In this document: one piece after another, positions 1 through 6,185 of the stretch
Layout: each line of letters begins with the position of its first letter
Numbering within the stretch: the first letter of the stretch is position 1
DNA from: Pirellulales bacterium
GTDB taxonomy: Bacteria > Planctomycetota > Planctomycetia > Pirellulales > Thermoguttaceae
NCBI GenBank assembly: GCA_030605745.1
Contig: JAUWHT010000029.1
Span: 1 to 12,254 of the forward strand
Direction of reading: 5' to 3'
DNA: 12,254 nucleotides
Translations under genes and position numbers: made by a program
Notes under the pieces: generated by a model
The model's database searches: none
Told to the model about the DNA's origin: nothing
Seen by the model: only the letters and a program-made list of their open reading frames with translations

Positions 1-70
1 AAGATGGAGAACCCACAAGCAGACCGGCCGGCCGATGGCGGAAGCTATCCGCACCCGGCAATGTGTAATC

Positions 71-181
71 CTACTTGGTTTCCAGTTCTCCGAAAAGCCA
101 CTTGTGAACGTGATCGACCACGGTTCTCAGCCGATCGTCACTTGCGTCGAATGCAGCGATAATTTCTGACTTGTCATTCAT
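71..181 (-). CDS. Small 36-residue ORF translationally coupled to the integrase
   Basis: This short reading frame starts with ATG at 181-179, before the integrase stop codon (176-174), and ends with TAG at 73-71. It encodes about 36 residues, beginning MNDKSEIIAAFDAS and ending WLFGELETK. An AAGGCGAG stretch just upstream, inside the integrase 3' end, could be its ribosome binding site, so translation would be coupled to the integrase. The peptide is charged and probably helical, with no transmembrane segment. I do not recognise a family. A small protein beside an integrase could be an accessory or excision factor, but nothing in the sequence proves this. It may also be a chance frame. Confidence 0.4.
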   Translation of the reverse strand: MNDKSEIIAAFDASDDRLRTVVDHVHKWLFGELETK

Positions 182-1367
182 CGTTACTCGCCTTATTTTC
201 GAGCAGCCGGACGCCGCCGGCTTCGTACATGGCCACCGTTGCCCGTTCGACTGATTGCCGTATCGGGTCTAAAGTCAACTTGGCATAGATTTCCGTCGTC
301 GCCGTTCGCTTGTGCCCCAGGCTCTTGCCGATCACTTGCAGACTGCTTCCCGATAATGCCTGCCAGCTTGCCGCCGTTCGGCGAAGATCGTGTAGTCGGC
401 AATCGGTCAGTTTGGCCCGGGCGAGAACCCGTTTCCAGATTTTCTCGGGGCATTGCAAGTGCCCGGATGCGCTCTTGCTGCTGGGGAAAACCCAAACCGA
501 ATCCCCGGCTGCATCGCGCCGCCGGGCGAGAACCCCCAGGGCCTCGGGCGTAAGAGGAATCGTCAGGGGAGTTCCGGCCTTCGTGTCGGGAATCGCCCAC
601 ACCGCCCGGTCAAAGTCGATGTCTCGCCACGCCATAGACAGGAGGTTCGATCTTCGGGCAGCGGTCAACAGGAGAAGAAGCAGATAGTCGCGGACGATCT
701 CGGAAGTTTCGACGGCCAGGCTTCGGAAGAACCGCCCCAGTTCATCGGCAGACAAAAACCGTTCGCGTTGCTTTTCCCTGAATTTCTTAATCCCGGCCAC
801 CGGGTTCGGCCCCTGCCAGAGCCCACCGTCGATTGCCACGGTAAACATGCTGTGCAGAAGCGAACGGAGCCGGTTGGCGGCGTAGTGACCGTGCTTCGCC
901 CCGATCTTCGTGTGCAGGGCTTGTACGTCACGCCGTCGGATCGTGTCCAACTTGCGACTATGCCACCGCCTCTTGACGTAGCGGTCGTATTGCTGCTGGT
1001 CCACCTTCCATGTTCGCTTGTGTGGCCGGGCGTGCTGCTCGATGTAGTATGCGAACATCTCGCCCACAGTCGCCACTTGCCGCCGCGCTCGCCGGGCCGC
1101 CTGGGGATCGTGGCCGCGGCTGACGTCCCCAGCGAGTTCCATCGCCGCCTTCCGGGCCTGGTCAAGGCTTATATCCCCTTGCCGACCGATTCGCATTCTG
1201 GTCGGTCGCCCGTTGATCCGATGCACGAAGTAGTAGGTTCGGCTACCGGCCGTCGTGATGCACAACTGCAAACCGGGCAGCTTCGTGTCCCGGTAGTAGG
1301 TACGGCGCTTCTTGGGTGCTTCCGAGGCACGCAGACGGGCCTCGGTGAACGCAAATTGGGTGACCAA
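174..1367 (-). CDS. Tyrosine recombinase (P4-type integrase of an integrated element)
   Basis: A 397-residue site-specific tyrosine recombinase that would integrate and excise a genomic island or prophage. Residues about 1-95 resemble the N-terminal arm-binding domain of P4-type integrases, about 100-195 the core-binding domain, and about 203-375 the catalytic domain. The catalytic set is visible: Arg238 (TAARRSNLLSM), Lys263 (DTKAG), His326 and Arg329 (LHDLRR), His352 (SLGH) and the nucleophile Tyr361 (TTEIYAKL), so the enzyme looks intact. The start is TTG at 1367-1365, preceded by GAGGAAGAG about 5 nt upstream; no ATG lies nearby. The gene points away from a tRNA-Gln 3' half at 1528-1568, the usual arrangement at one end of a tRNA-integrated element. 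The rest of the element should lie to the left, outside the window. Confidence 0.93.
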   Translation of the reverse strand: MVTQFAFTEARLRASEAPKKRRTYYRDTKLPGLQLCITTAGSRTYYFVHRINGRPTRMRIGRQGDISLDQARKAAMELAGDVSRGHDPQAARRARRQVATVGEMFAYYIEQHARPHKRTWKVDQQQYDRYVKRRWHSRKLDTIRRRDVQALHTKIGAKHGHYAANRLRSLLHSMFTVAIDGGLWQGPNPVAGIKKFREKQRERFLSADELGRFFRSLAVETSEIVRDYLLLLLLTAARRSNLLSMAWRDIDFDRAVWAIPDTKAGTPLTIPLTPEALGVLARRRDAAGDSVWVFPSSKSASGHLQCPEKIWKRVLARAKLTDCRLHDLRRTAASWQALSGSSLQVIGKSLGHKRTATTEIYAKLTLDPIRQSVERATVAMYEAGGVRLLENKASNDE

Positions 1368-1388
1368 GTGACTCTTCCTCGGGTATCT

Positions 1389-1444
1389 GGTGCTGCGCTG
1401 GTGCTACGCTCGGCGTCAAATATCGTCAATCTTGGCGTAGCACC
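1389..1444. repeat. GGTGCTRCGC repeats between integrase start and attachment site
   Basis: Three copies of a 10-bp word lie between the integrase start and the tRNA fragment. GGTGCTGCGC (1389-1398) and GGTGCTACGC (1400-1409) are direct repeats 11 bp apart. GCGTAGCACC (1435-1444) is an exact inverted copy of the second. They could be arm-type integrase binding sites or an operator for the integrase promoter. Both readings are inference from position. Confidence 0.55.
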
Positions 1445-1527
1445 ATCAATGGAGTTTATGCGTTTCCCTCGGGAAAGTCAACCCCAGTCAACAATGGTCT
1501 ATCACTATGCCTGCCCGGGGGGAGAAA

Positions 1528-1568
1528 CTCTGGATCACTTAGTCTAGGTTCAAATCCTAGTTCCCCAG
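1528..1568 (+). other. tRNA-Gln(CUG) 3' half: element attachment site (att)
   Basis: The sequence reads as the 3' half of a tRNA. Anticodon loop CTCTGGA (1528-1534, anticodon CTG at 1530-1532), 3' anticodon stem TCACT (1535-1539), short variable loop, T-stem CTAGG / CCTAG (1544-1548 and 1556-1560) around T-loop TTCAAAT, acceptor 3' strand TTCCCCA (1561-1567) and discriminator G (1568). CCA is not encoded. The 5' side does not pair: AGAAA cannot form the stem with TCACT, and no D-arm or acceptor 5' strand precedes it. This is therefore not a complete tRNA gene but the duplicated 3' end left by integrase-mediated insertion. The intact tRNA-Gln should sit at the far left end of the element. Confidence 0.8.
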
Positions 1569-1626
1569 CTTTGGCAACTCGTATTGATTGTTAAGTGTTG
1601 CCGGCTCGAGCCATGGCGCAACAACG

Positions 1627-1660
1627 AAGCCCCACCGGCAACATGATGCCGATGGGGCTT
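1627..1660 (-). terminator. Hairpin downstream of the PEP-CTERM remnant
   Basis: Inverted arms at 1627-1640 and 1647-1660 (AAGCCCCACCGGCA against TGCCGATGGGGCTT) form a 14-bp stem with one C-A mismatch and a 6-nt loop. It lies directly after the end of the minus-strand PEP-CTERM remnant, as a terminator would. No clear T-run follows, so efficiency is uncertain; it could act in both directions. Confidence 0.6.
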
Positions 1661-1666
1661 CATGGT

Positions 1667-1795
1667 TCAGAACCGCGGACCGACGACTCGGAGTCTACGA
1701 CGACGCTAGGCGTACGCCAACAGGCCCAAAGCACCCACGCCCAAGAGGACGAGCGTGGACGGTTCGGGCGAAACCGTATCGATGTAGACCTGGTT
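1667..1795 (-). pseudogene. 3' remnant of a PEP-CTERM protein gene, with a TAG inside the sorting signal
   Basis: On the minus strand the sequence encodes QVYIDTVSPEPSTLVLLG and then GVGALGLLAYA. This is a typical PEP-CTERM signal: the PEP motif followed by a hydrophobic helix. The expected arginine cluster is present (CGT CGT CGT AGA at 1705-1694) but is separated from the helix by TAG at 1708-1706. In many PEP-CTERM proteins this position is Trp (TGG), so one base change could explain it. The frame then runs to TGA at 1669-1667, just before the hairpin at 1627-1660. No protein body lies upstream: the frame enters heptamer repeats (1796-1812) and then the start region of the next gene. I read it as the tail of a deleted exported-protein gene, now non-functional. 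Confidence 0.7.
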
Positions 1796-1812
1796 CCCCA
1801 ATCCCCAATCCC
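1796..1812. repeat. Heptamer micro-repeat (CCCCAAT)
   Basis: Two exact CCCCAAT units (1796-1802, 1803-1809) plus a partial CCC. It borders the PEP-CTERM remnant on its upstream side. It belongs to the 7-bp-period repeats seen in other spacers of this window. Confidence 0.6.
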
Positions 1813-1846
1813 TTTTTGGGCTGTGGCCGAAGGCCGCCTTAGGGAC

Positions 1847-1852
1847 TATAAT
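1847..1852 (+). promoter_or_regulatory. Candidate -10 box upstream of the J-domain-like gene
   Basis: A perfect TATAAT stands 53 bp before the ATG at 1906, which would give a leader of about 45-50 nt. No good -35 hexamer is visible at 16-18 bp spacing (TGGCCG), so this rests on the -10 box alone. Confidence 0.4.
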
Positions 1853-1905
1853 TTGGTGGTCCAGTCTTTCAAGCTCACCGACAAACGTCTGACGCAGAAC
1901 CAGCC

Positions 1906-3657
1906 ATGTCCGAGACTTTCGATCCATACCAGCAGTGGCTCGATATTCCGCCCGAAGATCAGCCACCCCACTACTACCGGCTGCTGAACATCGATCTGTT
2001 CGAATCGGCCCACTACGTGATCAGCCGTGCGGCCGACTTGCGGATTGGACGTGTGGAACACCTCCAGACCGACCAACACAAGGCCCAGGCCGGAAGGATT
2101 ATCAACGAGATCAAGGCGGCAAGGGCCTGTCTGCTCAGTGCCAGGCAGAAGGCCAAATACGATCGGGAATTGCTGGAACAGCTTGGGCCTTCCACGGGTG
2201 TTGTTGCGTCGCGATCCGGCACGTCGGGTTTCGAGGCGGCCAGCTTTCGCGCCGTATGGGATCTGCGCCACGACAAAAAGCGCGAGCCTATCCCGACGCC
2301 CCCCGACGAACCTCCACGCAACGGCACCTCTGAACTCGAAGGGAGAAGCTTTCGCTCGGTGTGGCGCCTGCGGCATGGGGAAAAGAAGCGTCGGCTGGCG
2401 TGGACCGCAACTGCGGTGGCCATCGTGTTGTTCGTCAGCATTGTGGTCGTGTTGCTCCGCGGGGGCGGCTCGCAGCAGGACGCCCGGCGAGGCCCGAATA
2501 AGCTTTCGGCCGCGTCGGCTGGCTCGGACGGTACTTCCGGGGTGGGTCTGACTCCCGAAAAACCGACCAAGTTTTCGGTGCCGAACCGTGAGCAGTTGAA
2601 AAAGGCCGAAAAGCGACTGACGAATATCCCCGTTGATCCAACTGCCTCAAAGCTGCTGGAGGTGGCGATTCACAGCCGTTACGGGCCCGATGAACGCTTT
2701 GTTCTGCTGACCAGGGCCAGGGATTCGGCCGCAGCTTGGTGCGAGGTGAAGCTGGCGTTGCAGGTGGTGGACCGAATTGCCGAGCGATACGAGATCGACG
2801 TGCTGGAGATGAAGGCGGAGACCTTGAGTAAGCTTGGAAACTCGGCTAGTTCGCGTGCCGACTTCCGGGCGGTGGCAAGCAGCGGCCTTCCACTGGTCGA
2901 TCAGGCCATCCACAGCAACAGGCCCGACGTTGCCCGGCGCTGTGCTGCCGTCACCGTCGAGACCGCCCGGAAAGCCCGCAGCAGCGAACTGGAAAAAGAG
3001 GCGAAACTGGCGGCGCTGAGAGCCAAACAATTGGAATCGGTCAGGTCGCCGGCCAAGCAACTCAACTTGGGCGACCAGTGGTGGGAGCTGGCCCAACAAG
3101 AGGAGAACGCGGACAGAAAAGAGTTCCAGCTCCACGCCGCCGACTGGTATCACAAGGCGCTGCCGAACCTGAAAGGATCGGCAAAGAAAAAGATACAGAA
3201 GAGGATCGAGACAATCTTTATCCAGACCGCTCCCCCGATGATGTATTTGGCCGATATGCACCCCGAGCAGGTCCGAGTGAACACGCCCGCCGGATGTACC
3301 ATCCGCAGTGCTACGGAAGTCGGCGGAGAGAAGGTCTTCCACGGGCTGTTCGTTCATCCGAGCCTGTCTTTCTCCTCGCTGGTATCCTTTGACCTGCACA
3401 AGGTATTTCGCCGGTTGCGGGGTGCTGCCGGGATCAGCGACATGGTCCGCGAGTCCACGGCTACACCGCTGACGTTTCGAATCGTCGGCAACGGAAAACT
3501 GCTCTGGAAATCACGCCCGCTGACGAAAAAGGGCGCCTCGCAGAAATTCCGTGTGGACATCTCGGGAGTCAGCAAGCTGGAACTACTCGTCGATTGTCCC
3601 GGCCCCGCTGAGTCGGCACACGCTGTCTGGGTGGATCCGGTCGTGCTTAAACGCTAG
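1906..3657 (+). CDS. Planctomycete J-domain-like, single-pass membrane protein with C-terminal NPCBM domain
   Basis: A 583-residue protein. Residues 1-95 (DPYQQWLDIPPEDQPPHYY at the start, CLLSARQKAKYDRELL at the end) resemble the J-like domain that opens many planctomycete membrane and kinase-like proteins; I see no HPD motif, so co-chaperone activity is doubtful. Residues about 114-124 and 148-158 carry a repeated SFRxVWxLRH motif. A single transmembrane helix spans about 164-185, preceded by basic residues (KKRR), so the N-terminus should be cytoplasmic. Residues about 228-440 form a helical, charged region. Residues about 445-583 resemble an NPCBM carbohydrate-binding-like domain (YLADMHPEQV, HGLFVHPS, GNGKLLWKS, HAVWVDPV), probably outside the inner membrane. 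The Shine-Dalgarno sequence is weak. The 3' end overlaps convergent queF by 75 bp. The function is unknown; a link between cytoplasmic partners and envelope glycans is speculation. Confidence 0.75.
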   Translation: MSETFDPYQQWLDIPPEDQPPHYYRLLNIDLFESAHYVISRAADLRIGRVEHLQTDQHKAQAGRIINEIKAARACLLSARQKAKYDRELLEQLGPSTGVVASRSGTSGFEAASFRAVWDLRHDKKREPIPTPPDEPPRNGTSELEGRSFRSVWRLRHGEKKRRLAWTATAVAIVLFVSIVVVLLRGGGSQQDARRGPNKLSAASAGSDGTSGVGLTPEKPTKFSVPNREQLKKAEKRLTNIPVDPTASKLLEVAIHSRYGPDERFVLLTRARDSAAAWCEVKLALQVVDRIAERYEIDVLEMKAETLSKLGNSASSRADFRAVASSGLPLVDQAIHSNRPDVARRCAAVTVETARKARSSELEKEAKLAALRAKQLESVRSPAKQLNLGDQWWELAQQEENADRKEFQLHAADWYHKALPNLKGSAKKKIQKRIETIFIQTAPPMMYLADMHPEQVRVNTPAGCTIRSATEVGGEKVFHGLFVHPSLSFSSLVSFDLHKVFRRLRGAAGISDMVRESTATPLTFRIVGNGKLLWKSRPLTKKGASQKFRVDISGVSKLELLVDCPGPAESAHAVWVDPVVLKR

Positions 3658-4044
3658 GGGCGAGGGACGAGGGATTTGAGGAGGCCTTAAACTCTCGTCG
3701 AACGTCGCCGTGATGGTGGTGATGATTCCCCCGCGGGCGCGGAACGCCGCGGAGAGCGTCATTTTGCGCGGCCCGACCACCGCCACTAGGTCGTCGAGGA
3801 TCCGGTTGGTCGCGTCCTCATAGAAGATCCCCTCGTTGCGGTACTGCTGGAGATAGAGCTTCAGACTTTTTAGCTCGACGCACTTCTGCTCGGGCACGTA
3901 GGTGATCGTCAGTGTGCCGAAGTCGGGCTGGCCCGTCCTGGGGCAGACCGAGGTGAACTCGGGACAGACGATCTCGACAGTGTAGTCTCGGCCTGGGTGC
4001 TGGTTGGCGAACGTTTCCAGCACCTTGCGGAAGTTCTCGTCCAT
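3583..4044 (-). CDS. queF: NADPH-dependent 7-cyano-7-deazaguanine reductase QueF
   Basis: QueF reduces the nitrile of preQ0 to the aminomethyl of preQ1, the last free-base step of queuosine synthesis, in the cytoplasm. The 153-residue protein is of the short single-domain type. The catalytic motif SVCPRTGQPDFG is present with nucleophile Cys34 and Asp41, and the family signature ELKSLKLY is at 57-64. The ATG at 4044 has a good ribosome binding site (AAAGGAG, 4051-4057). The gene is divergent from queC across a 73-bp gap. The last roughly 38 residues (after TATFDES, proline- and arginine-rich) do not look like QueF. They arise where the frame runs through heptamer repeats (3655-3675) and antisense into the 3' end of the upstream gene, so the native stop appears to have been lost. 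Activity is probably unaffected. Confidence 0.93.
   Translation of the reverse strand: MDENFRKVLETFANQHPGRDYTVEIVCPEFTSVCPRTGQPDFGTLTITYVPEQKCVELKSLKLYLQQYRNEGIFYEDATNRILDDLVAVVGPRKMTLSAAFRARGGIITTITATFDESLRPPQIPRPSPLAFKHDRIHPDSVCRLSGAGTIDE
3655..3675. repeat. Heptamer micro-repeat (GAGGGAC) across a stop codon
   Basis: Three 7-bp units: TAGGGGC, GAGGGAC and GAGGGAT. The first contains the TAG stop of the J-domain-like gene. The same bases form part of the extended queF 3' end on the other strand. Confidence 0.55.
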
Positions 4045-4117
4045 TTGTCGGCTCCTTTCCTAACTCAAATCATTGTGTCAGAATAAATAGTCTATGGAAA
4101 GGGGAGCGAAATCCTGA

Positions 4118-4825
4118 ATGACGAATCTCGAGGGAAAACCGGCTGTCATTCTCCTTTCCGGTGGGCTCGATTCGGCCACCACCGCGGCGATTGCCCGGAC
4201 AGAGGGCTTCGCACTCCATGCGCTCTCGGTCGATTACGGCCAGCGGCACCGGTTCGAGCTGGAAGCAGCCCGCCGGGTGGCCCGGGTCATGGGCGTCCGC
4301 CGGCACGTGGTTGTTTCCGTCGACCTGTCGACCTTTGGCGGCAGCGCGCTTACCGACTCGATCGACGTGCCAAAGGACCGCAACGTGCGGCAAATGCAGC
4401 AAAACATCCCGATCACCTACGTACCGGCCCGAAACACGGTGCTGCTCTCCCTGGCGTTAGGCTATGCCGAAGTGGTCGGTGCGGCCGACATCTTCATCGG
4501 CGTCAGTGCGGTCGACTACAGCGGGTATCCCGACTGCCGGGGCAAATACATCGCGGCCTTCCAGGAAATGGCCAACCTGGCGACCAAGGCGGGCGTCGAA
4601 GGCCGGCTAAAGTTTCGGATCCGCGCGCCGCTGATCAACTTGACCAAGGCCCAGATCATCCGCCGCGGTACTGAACTGGGCGTGGACTACAGTCTGACAC
4701 GTTCCTGCTACGATCCGAACCCGGCCGGGGTAAGCTGCGGCCGCTGCGATGCCTGCCGGCTCCGCCTGAAGGGCTTTGCCGAAGCCGGACTGAAGGACCC
4801 GGTGGAGTATCAGATTGCAAATTGA
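4118..4825 (+). CDS. queC: 7-cyano-7-deazaguanine synthase QueC
   Basis: QueC converts 7-carboxy-7-deazaguanine to preQ0 using ATP and ammonia. The 235-residue protein has the PP-loop ATP pyrophosphatase motif SGGLDS at 14-19, the VDYGQRH motif at 38-44, and the C-terminal zinc-binding cysteines Cys197, Cys207, Cys210 and Cys213 (CYDPNPAGVSCGRCDAC). Length and motifs are complete. The ATG at 4118 follows GGAAAGGGGAG (4096-4106), a plausible ribosome binding site. It is followed by queE on the same strand, 30 bp after the stop, and is divergent from queF. Its product is the substrate of QueF and its substrate is the product of QueE. The last codons (ATT GCA AAT TGA) lie within a heptamer repeat. 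I did not find a convincing preQ1 riboswitch in the short queF-queC spacer. Confidence 0.95.
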   Translation: MTNLEGKPAVILLSGGLDSATTAAIARTEGFALHALSVDYGQRHRFELEAARRVARVMGVRRHVVVSVDLSTFGGSALTDSIDVPKDRNVRQMQQNIPITYVPARNTVLLSLALGYAEVVGAADIFIGVSAVDYSGYPDCRGKYIAAFQEMANLATKAGVEGRLKFRIRAPLINLTKAQIIRRGTELGVDYSLTRSCYDPNPAGVSCGRCDACRLRLKGFAEAGLKDPVEYQIAN

Positions 4826-4854
4826 AAATTGGCAATTGGAAATTGCAAATTGAT
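4813..4854. repeat. AATTGNN heptamer array between queC and queE
   Basis: Six consecutive 7-bp units: GATTGCA, AATTGAA, AATTGGC, AATTGGA, AATTGCA and AATTGAT. The array contains the queC stop (4823-4825) and fills the space up to the queE ATG at 4856, where a ribosome binding site would be expected. No Shine-Dalgarno sequence is present. Confidence 0.75.
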
Positions 4855-4855
4855 A

Positions 4856-5587
4856 ATGCGAGTGGCTGAAATTTTTCGATCGATCCAGGGCGAAGGTCGC
4901 CTGACGGGCACGGAGAGCGTGTTCGTGCGCGCAAGCGGGTGTAACCTGCGGTGCTGGTATTGCGATACGCCGTACACCTCGTGGGCGCCGGAAGGGGAAA
5001 ACCTGTCGGTCGAGGAGATCGTTGAGAGGGTGGAAGAACTCTGTCGGTCGCCGTCGCAGACGCCTCCCACAATGGAGACGCCTCCCACAGTCAGGCACGT
5101 GGTGCTCACCGGCGGCGAGCCGATGCTGTTTGCCGAGCTGGTCCCGCTTTGCGCCGAGCTTCGCCGTGCCGGACGGCACATCACCGTCGAAACGGCCGGA
5201 ACGCTGTACTTGCCGGTCGAGTGCGACTTGATGTCGATCAGCCCGAAGCTGTCAAACTCGACGCCGCCGGCCGAGCGGGAGCCACACTGGGCCAGCCGCC
5301 ACGAGTCGCACCGGCATGTACCTGGGGTCATCAGCCGGCTGGTGGCCGAGTACGATTGCCAACTGAAGTTCGTGGTCGACCGCCTGGAGGATTGCCGGGA
5401 GGTGGAGTCTTATCTGGCCGAGTTTCCTCAGATCAACCGCAGCCGGGCGATGCTCATGCCCCAGGGGACAGACGCCGGGGACCTTGCCAGAAAGGCCGAG
5501 TGGCTGGTGCCGTACTGCGCCGAGCACAAGCTGGGATTTTGCCCACGCCGGCAGATCGAATGGTTTGGCTCGCTGCGCGGGACGTAA
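4856..5587 (+). CDS. queE: 7-carboxy-7-deazaguanine synthase QueE (radical SAM)
   Basis: QueE rearranges 6-carboxy-5,6,7,8-tetrahydropterin to 7-carboxy-7-deazaguanine with S-adenosylmethionine, an iron-sulfur cluster and magnesium. The 243-residue protein has the N-terminal SIQGEG motif (9-14), the radical SAM cluster motif CxxxCxxC at Cys29, Cys33 and Cys36 (CNLRCWYCDTPY), GGEP at 86-89, VETAGT at 111-116 and SPKLSNS at 129-135. I chose the ATG at 4856 because the family normally begins a few residues before the IFxSIQGEG motif. An upstream TTG at 4829 in the same frame only adds residues encoded by the heptamer array. No Shine-Dalgarno sequence is visible. An 18-bp tandem duplication adds TPPTMETPPT at about 69-78, between the cluster loop and GGEP. 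The gene converges on the nucleotidyltransferase gene with a 4-bp gap. Confidence 0.94.
   Translation: MRVAEIFRSIQGEGRLTGTESVFVRASGCNLRCWYCDTPYTSWAPEGENLSVEEIVERVEELCRSPSQTPPTMETPPTVRHVVLTGGEPMLFAELVPLCAELRRAGRHITVETAGTLYLPVECDLMSISPKLSNSTPPAEREPHWASRHESHRHVPGVISRLVAEYDCQLKFVVDRLEDCREVESYLAEFPQINRSRAMLMPQGTDAGDLARKAEWLVPYCAEHKLGFCPRRQIEWFGSLRGT
5059..5094. repeat. In-frame 18-bp tandem duplication inside queE
   Basis: GACGCCTCCCACA occurs at 5059-5071 and again at 5077-5089, an exact 13-bp match with 18-bp period. It encodes the TPPTxE/TPPT repeat. Because the period is a multiple of three, the queE frame is kept. Confidence 0.7.
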
Positions 5588-5591
5588 ACTT

Positions 5592-6185
5592 CTACATCGA
5601 GCGCGGATCGTAGAATTCTAGCACAAGCTGCTCGAATTGACCGGGGCTCGCATCGTCTGGAGTCACCAGTTCCGACAATTCCCGACGTACCCAACCCAAA
5701 TCGAGCGACCCTGGATTCGCCGCGAGAATCCCTCGAATGTCCTCTTGGTCCAAGGGTCGAAAGGCGATCAGCTTCAACAGCAGCAATCCTTCAGCATCGG
5801 CGACGCGAACTTGCTGCTCCCCAACGTCTTCCCACGTTGCCCGATTCAGAATGCGCTCGAAGATAGGAAGCACTGCCTTAATCCAGTCGACTCGAACCTG
5901 ACCGAAAGCGAAGTCCAGTAGATGCTCGCGGGTCCAGGCACCGATCGACTCACGAAGATCCATCCGAAATCCCCGCTCGATAAGCGACTCAAGCAGTCGC
6001 GGAAGTTCCACCTGTGGGACACTGAGCATGATATCGATGTCACGAGTTGTCCGAATAGGTCCCCGCATCGCGACGCCCAGTCCGCCGATGAGCGCGTAGT
6101 TGGTCTTTCGCTCGTTCAGCACTTGGGCCAACTGCTCAAGTCCCCGTAGCAGATCATCGGGCAGAAGTGGATGTGGAATCGACAT
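5592..6185 (-). CDS. MNT-type nucleotidyltransferase, AbiEii-like
   Basis: A 197-residue nucleotidyltransferase-fold protein. The signature is clear: GG at 34-35 (YALIGGLGVAMRG), then RTTRDIDI with Asp49 and Asp51, and a likely third metal ligand Asp100 (VRVDWIKAV). The stretch KLIAFRPLDQEDIRGIL (138-154) matches the K...R..D..D motif of AbiEii-like and related transferases. These proteins move NMP from NTP to a target; some are toxins that modify tRNA ends, others have unknown targets. It starts inside the preceding small gene (32-bp overlap), so the two are probably co-translated. The ribosome binding site is poor (CGGAG almost touching the ATG), again suggesting coupling. The gene ends 4 bp from convergent queE. 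The fold is well supported; toxin function is inference. Confidence 0.8.
   Translation of the reverse strand: MSIPHPLLPDDLLRGLEQLAQVLNERKTNYALIGGLGVAMRGPIRTTRDIDIMLSVPQVELPRLLESLIERGFRMDLRESIGAWTREHLLDFAFGQVRVDWIKAVLPIFERILNRATWEDVGEQQVRVADAEGLLLLKLIAFRPLDQEDIRGILAANPGSLDLGWVRRELSELVTPDDASPGQFEQLVLEFYDPRSM

Noticed and set aside
1..70. Start of a further minus-strand gene to the left of the small ORF
   Set aside because: Open frames with GTG or TTG starts reach the edge, but fewer than 25 codons are visible and none shows a family motif.
453..1547. Plus-strand 364-residue frame
   Set aside because: It is the antisense shadow of the integrase gene, with no recognisable motifs and low-complexity proline/arginine composition.
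1500..1568. Complete tRNA-Gln gene
   Set aside because: Only the part from the anticodon loop onward fits. The D-arm, 5' acceptor strand and 5' anticodon stem are missing.
4045..4117. preQ1 riboswitch in the queF-queC spacer
   Set aside because: Only 73 bp separate the starts, and I see no hairpin plus A-rich tail of the preQ1-I kind on either strand.
4829..4855. TTG start for queE at 4829
   Set aside because: The added residues come only from the AATTGNN repeat array. The family N-terminus fits the ATG at 4856.
1528..5587. Functional link between the tRNA-Gln fragment and the queuosine genes
   Set aside because: Queuosine is placed in GUN-anticodon tRNAs (Asp, Asn, His, Tyr), not tRNA-Gln. 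The closeness is probably chance.
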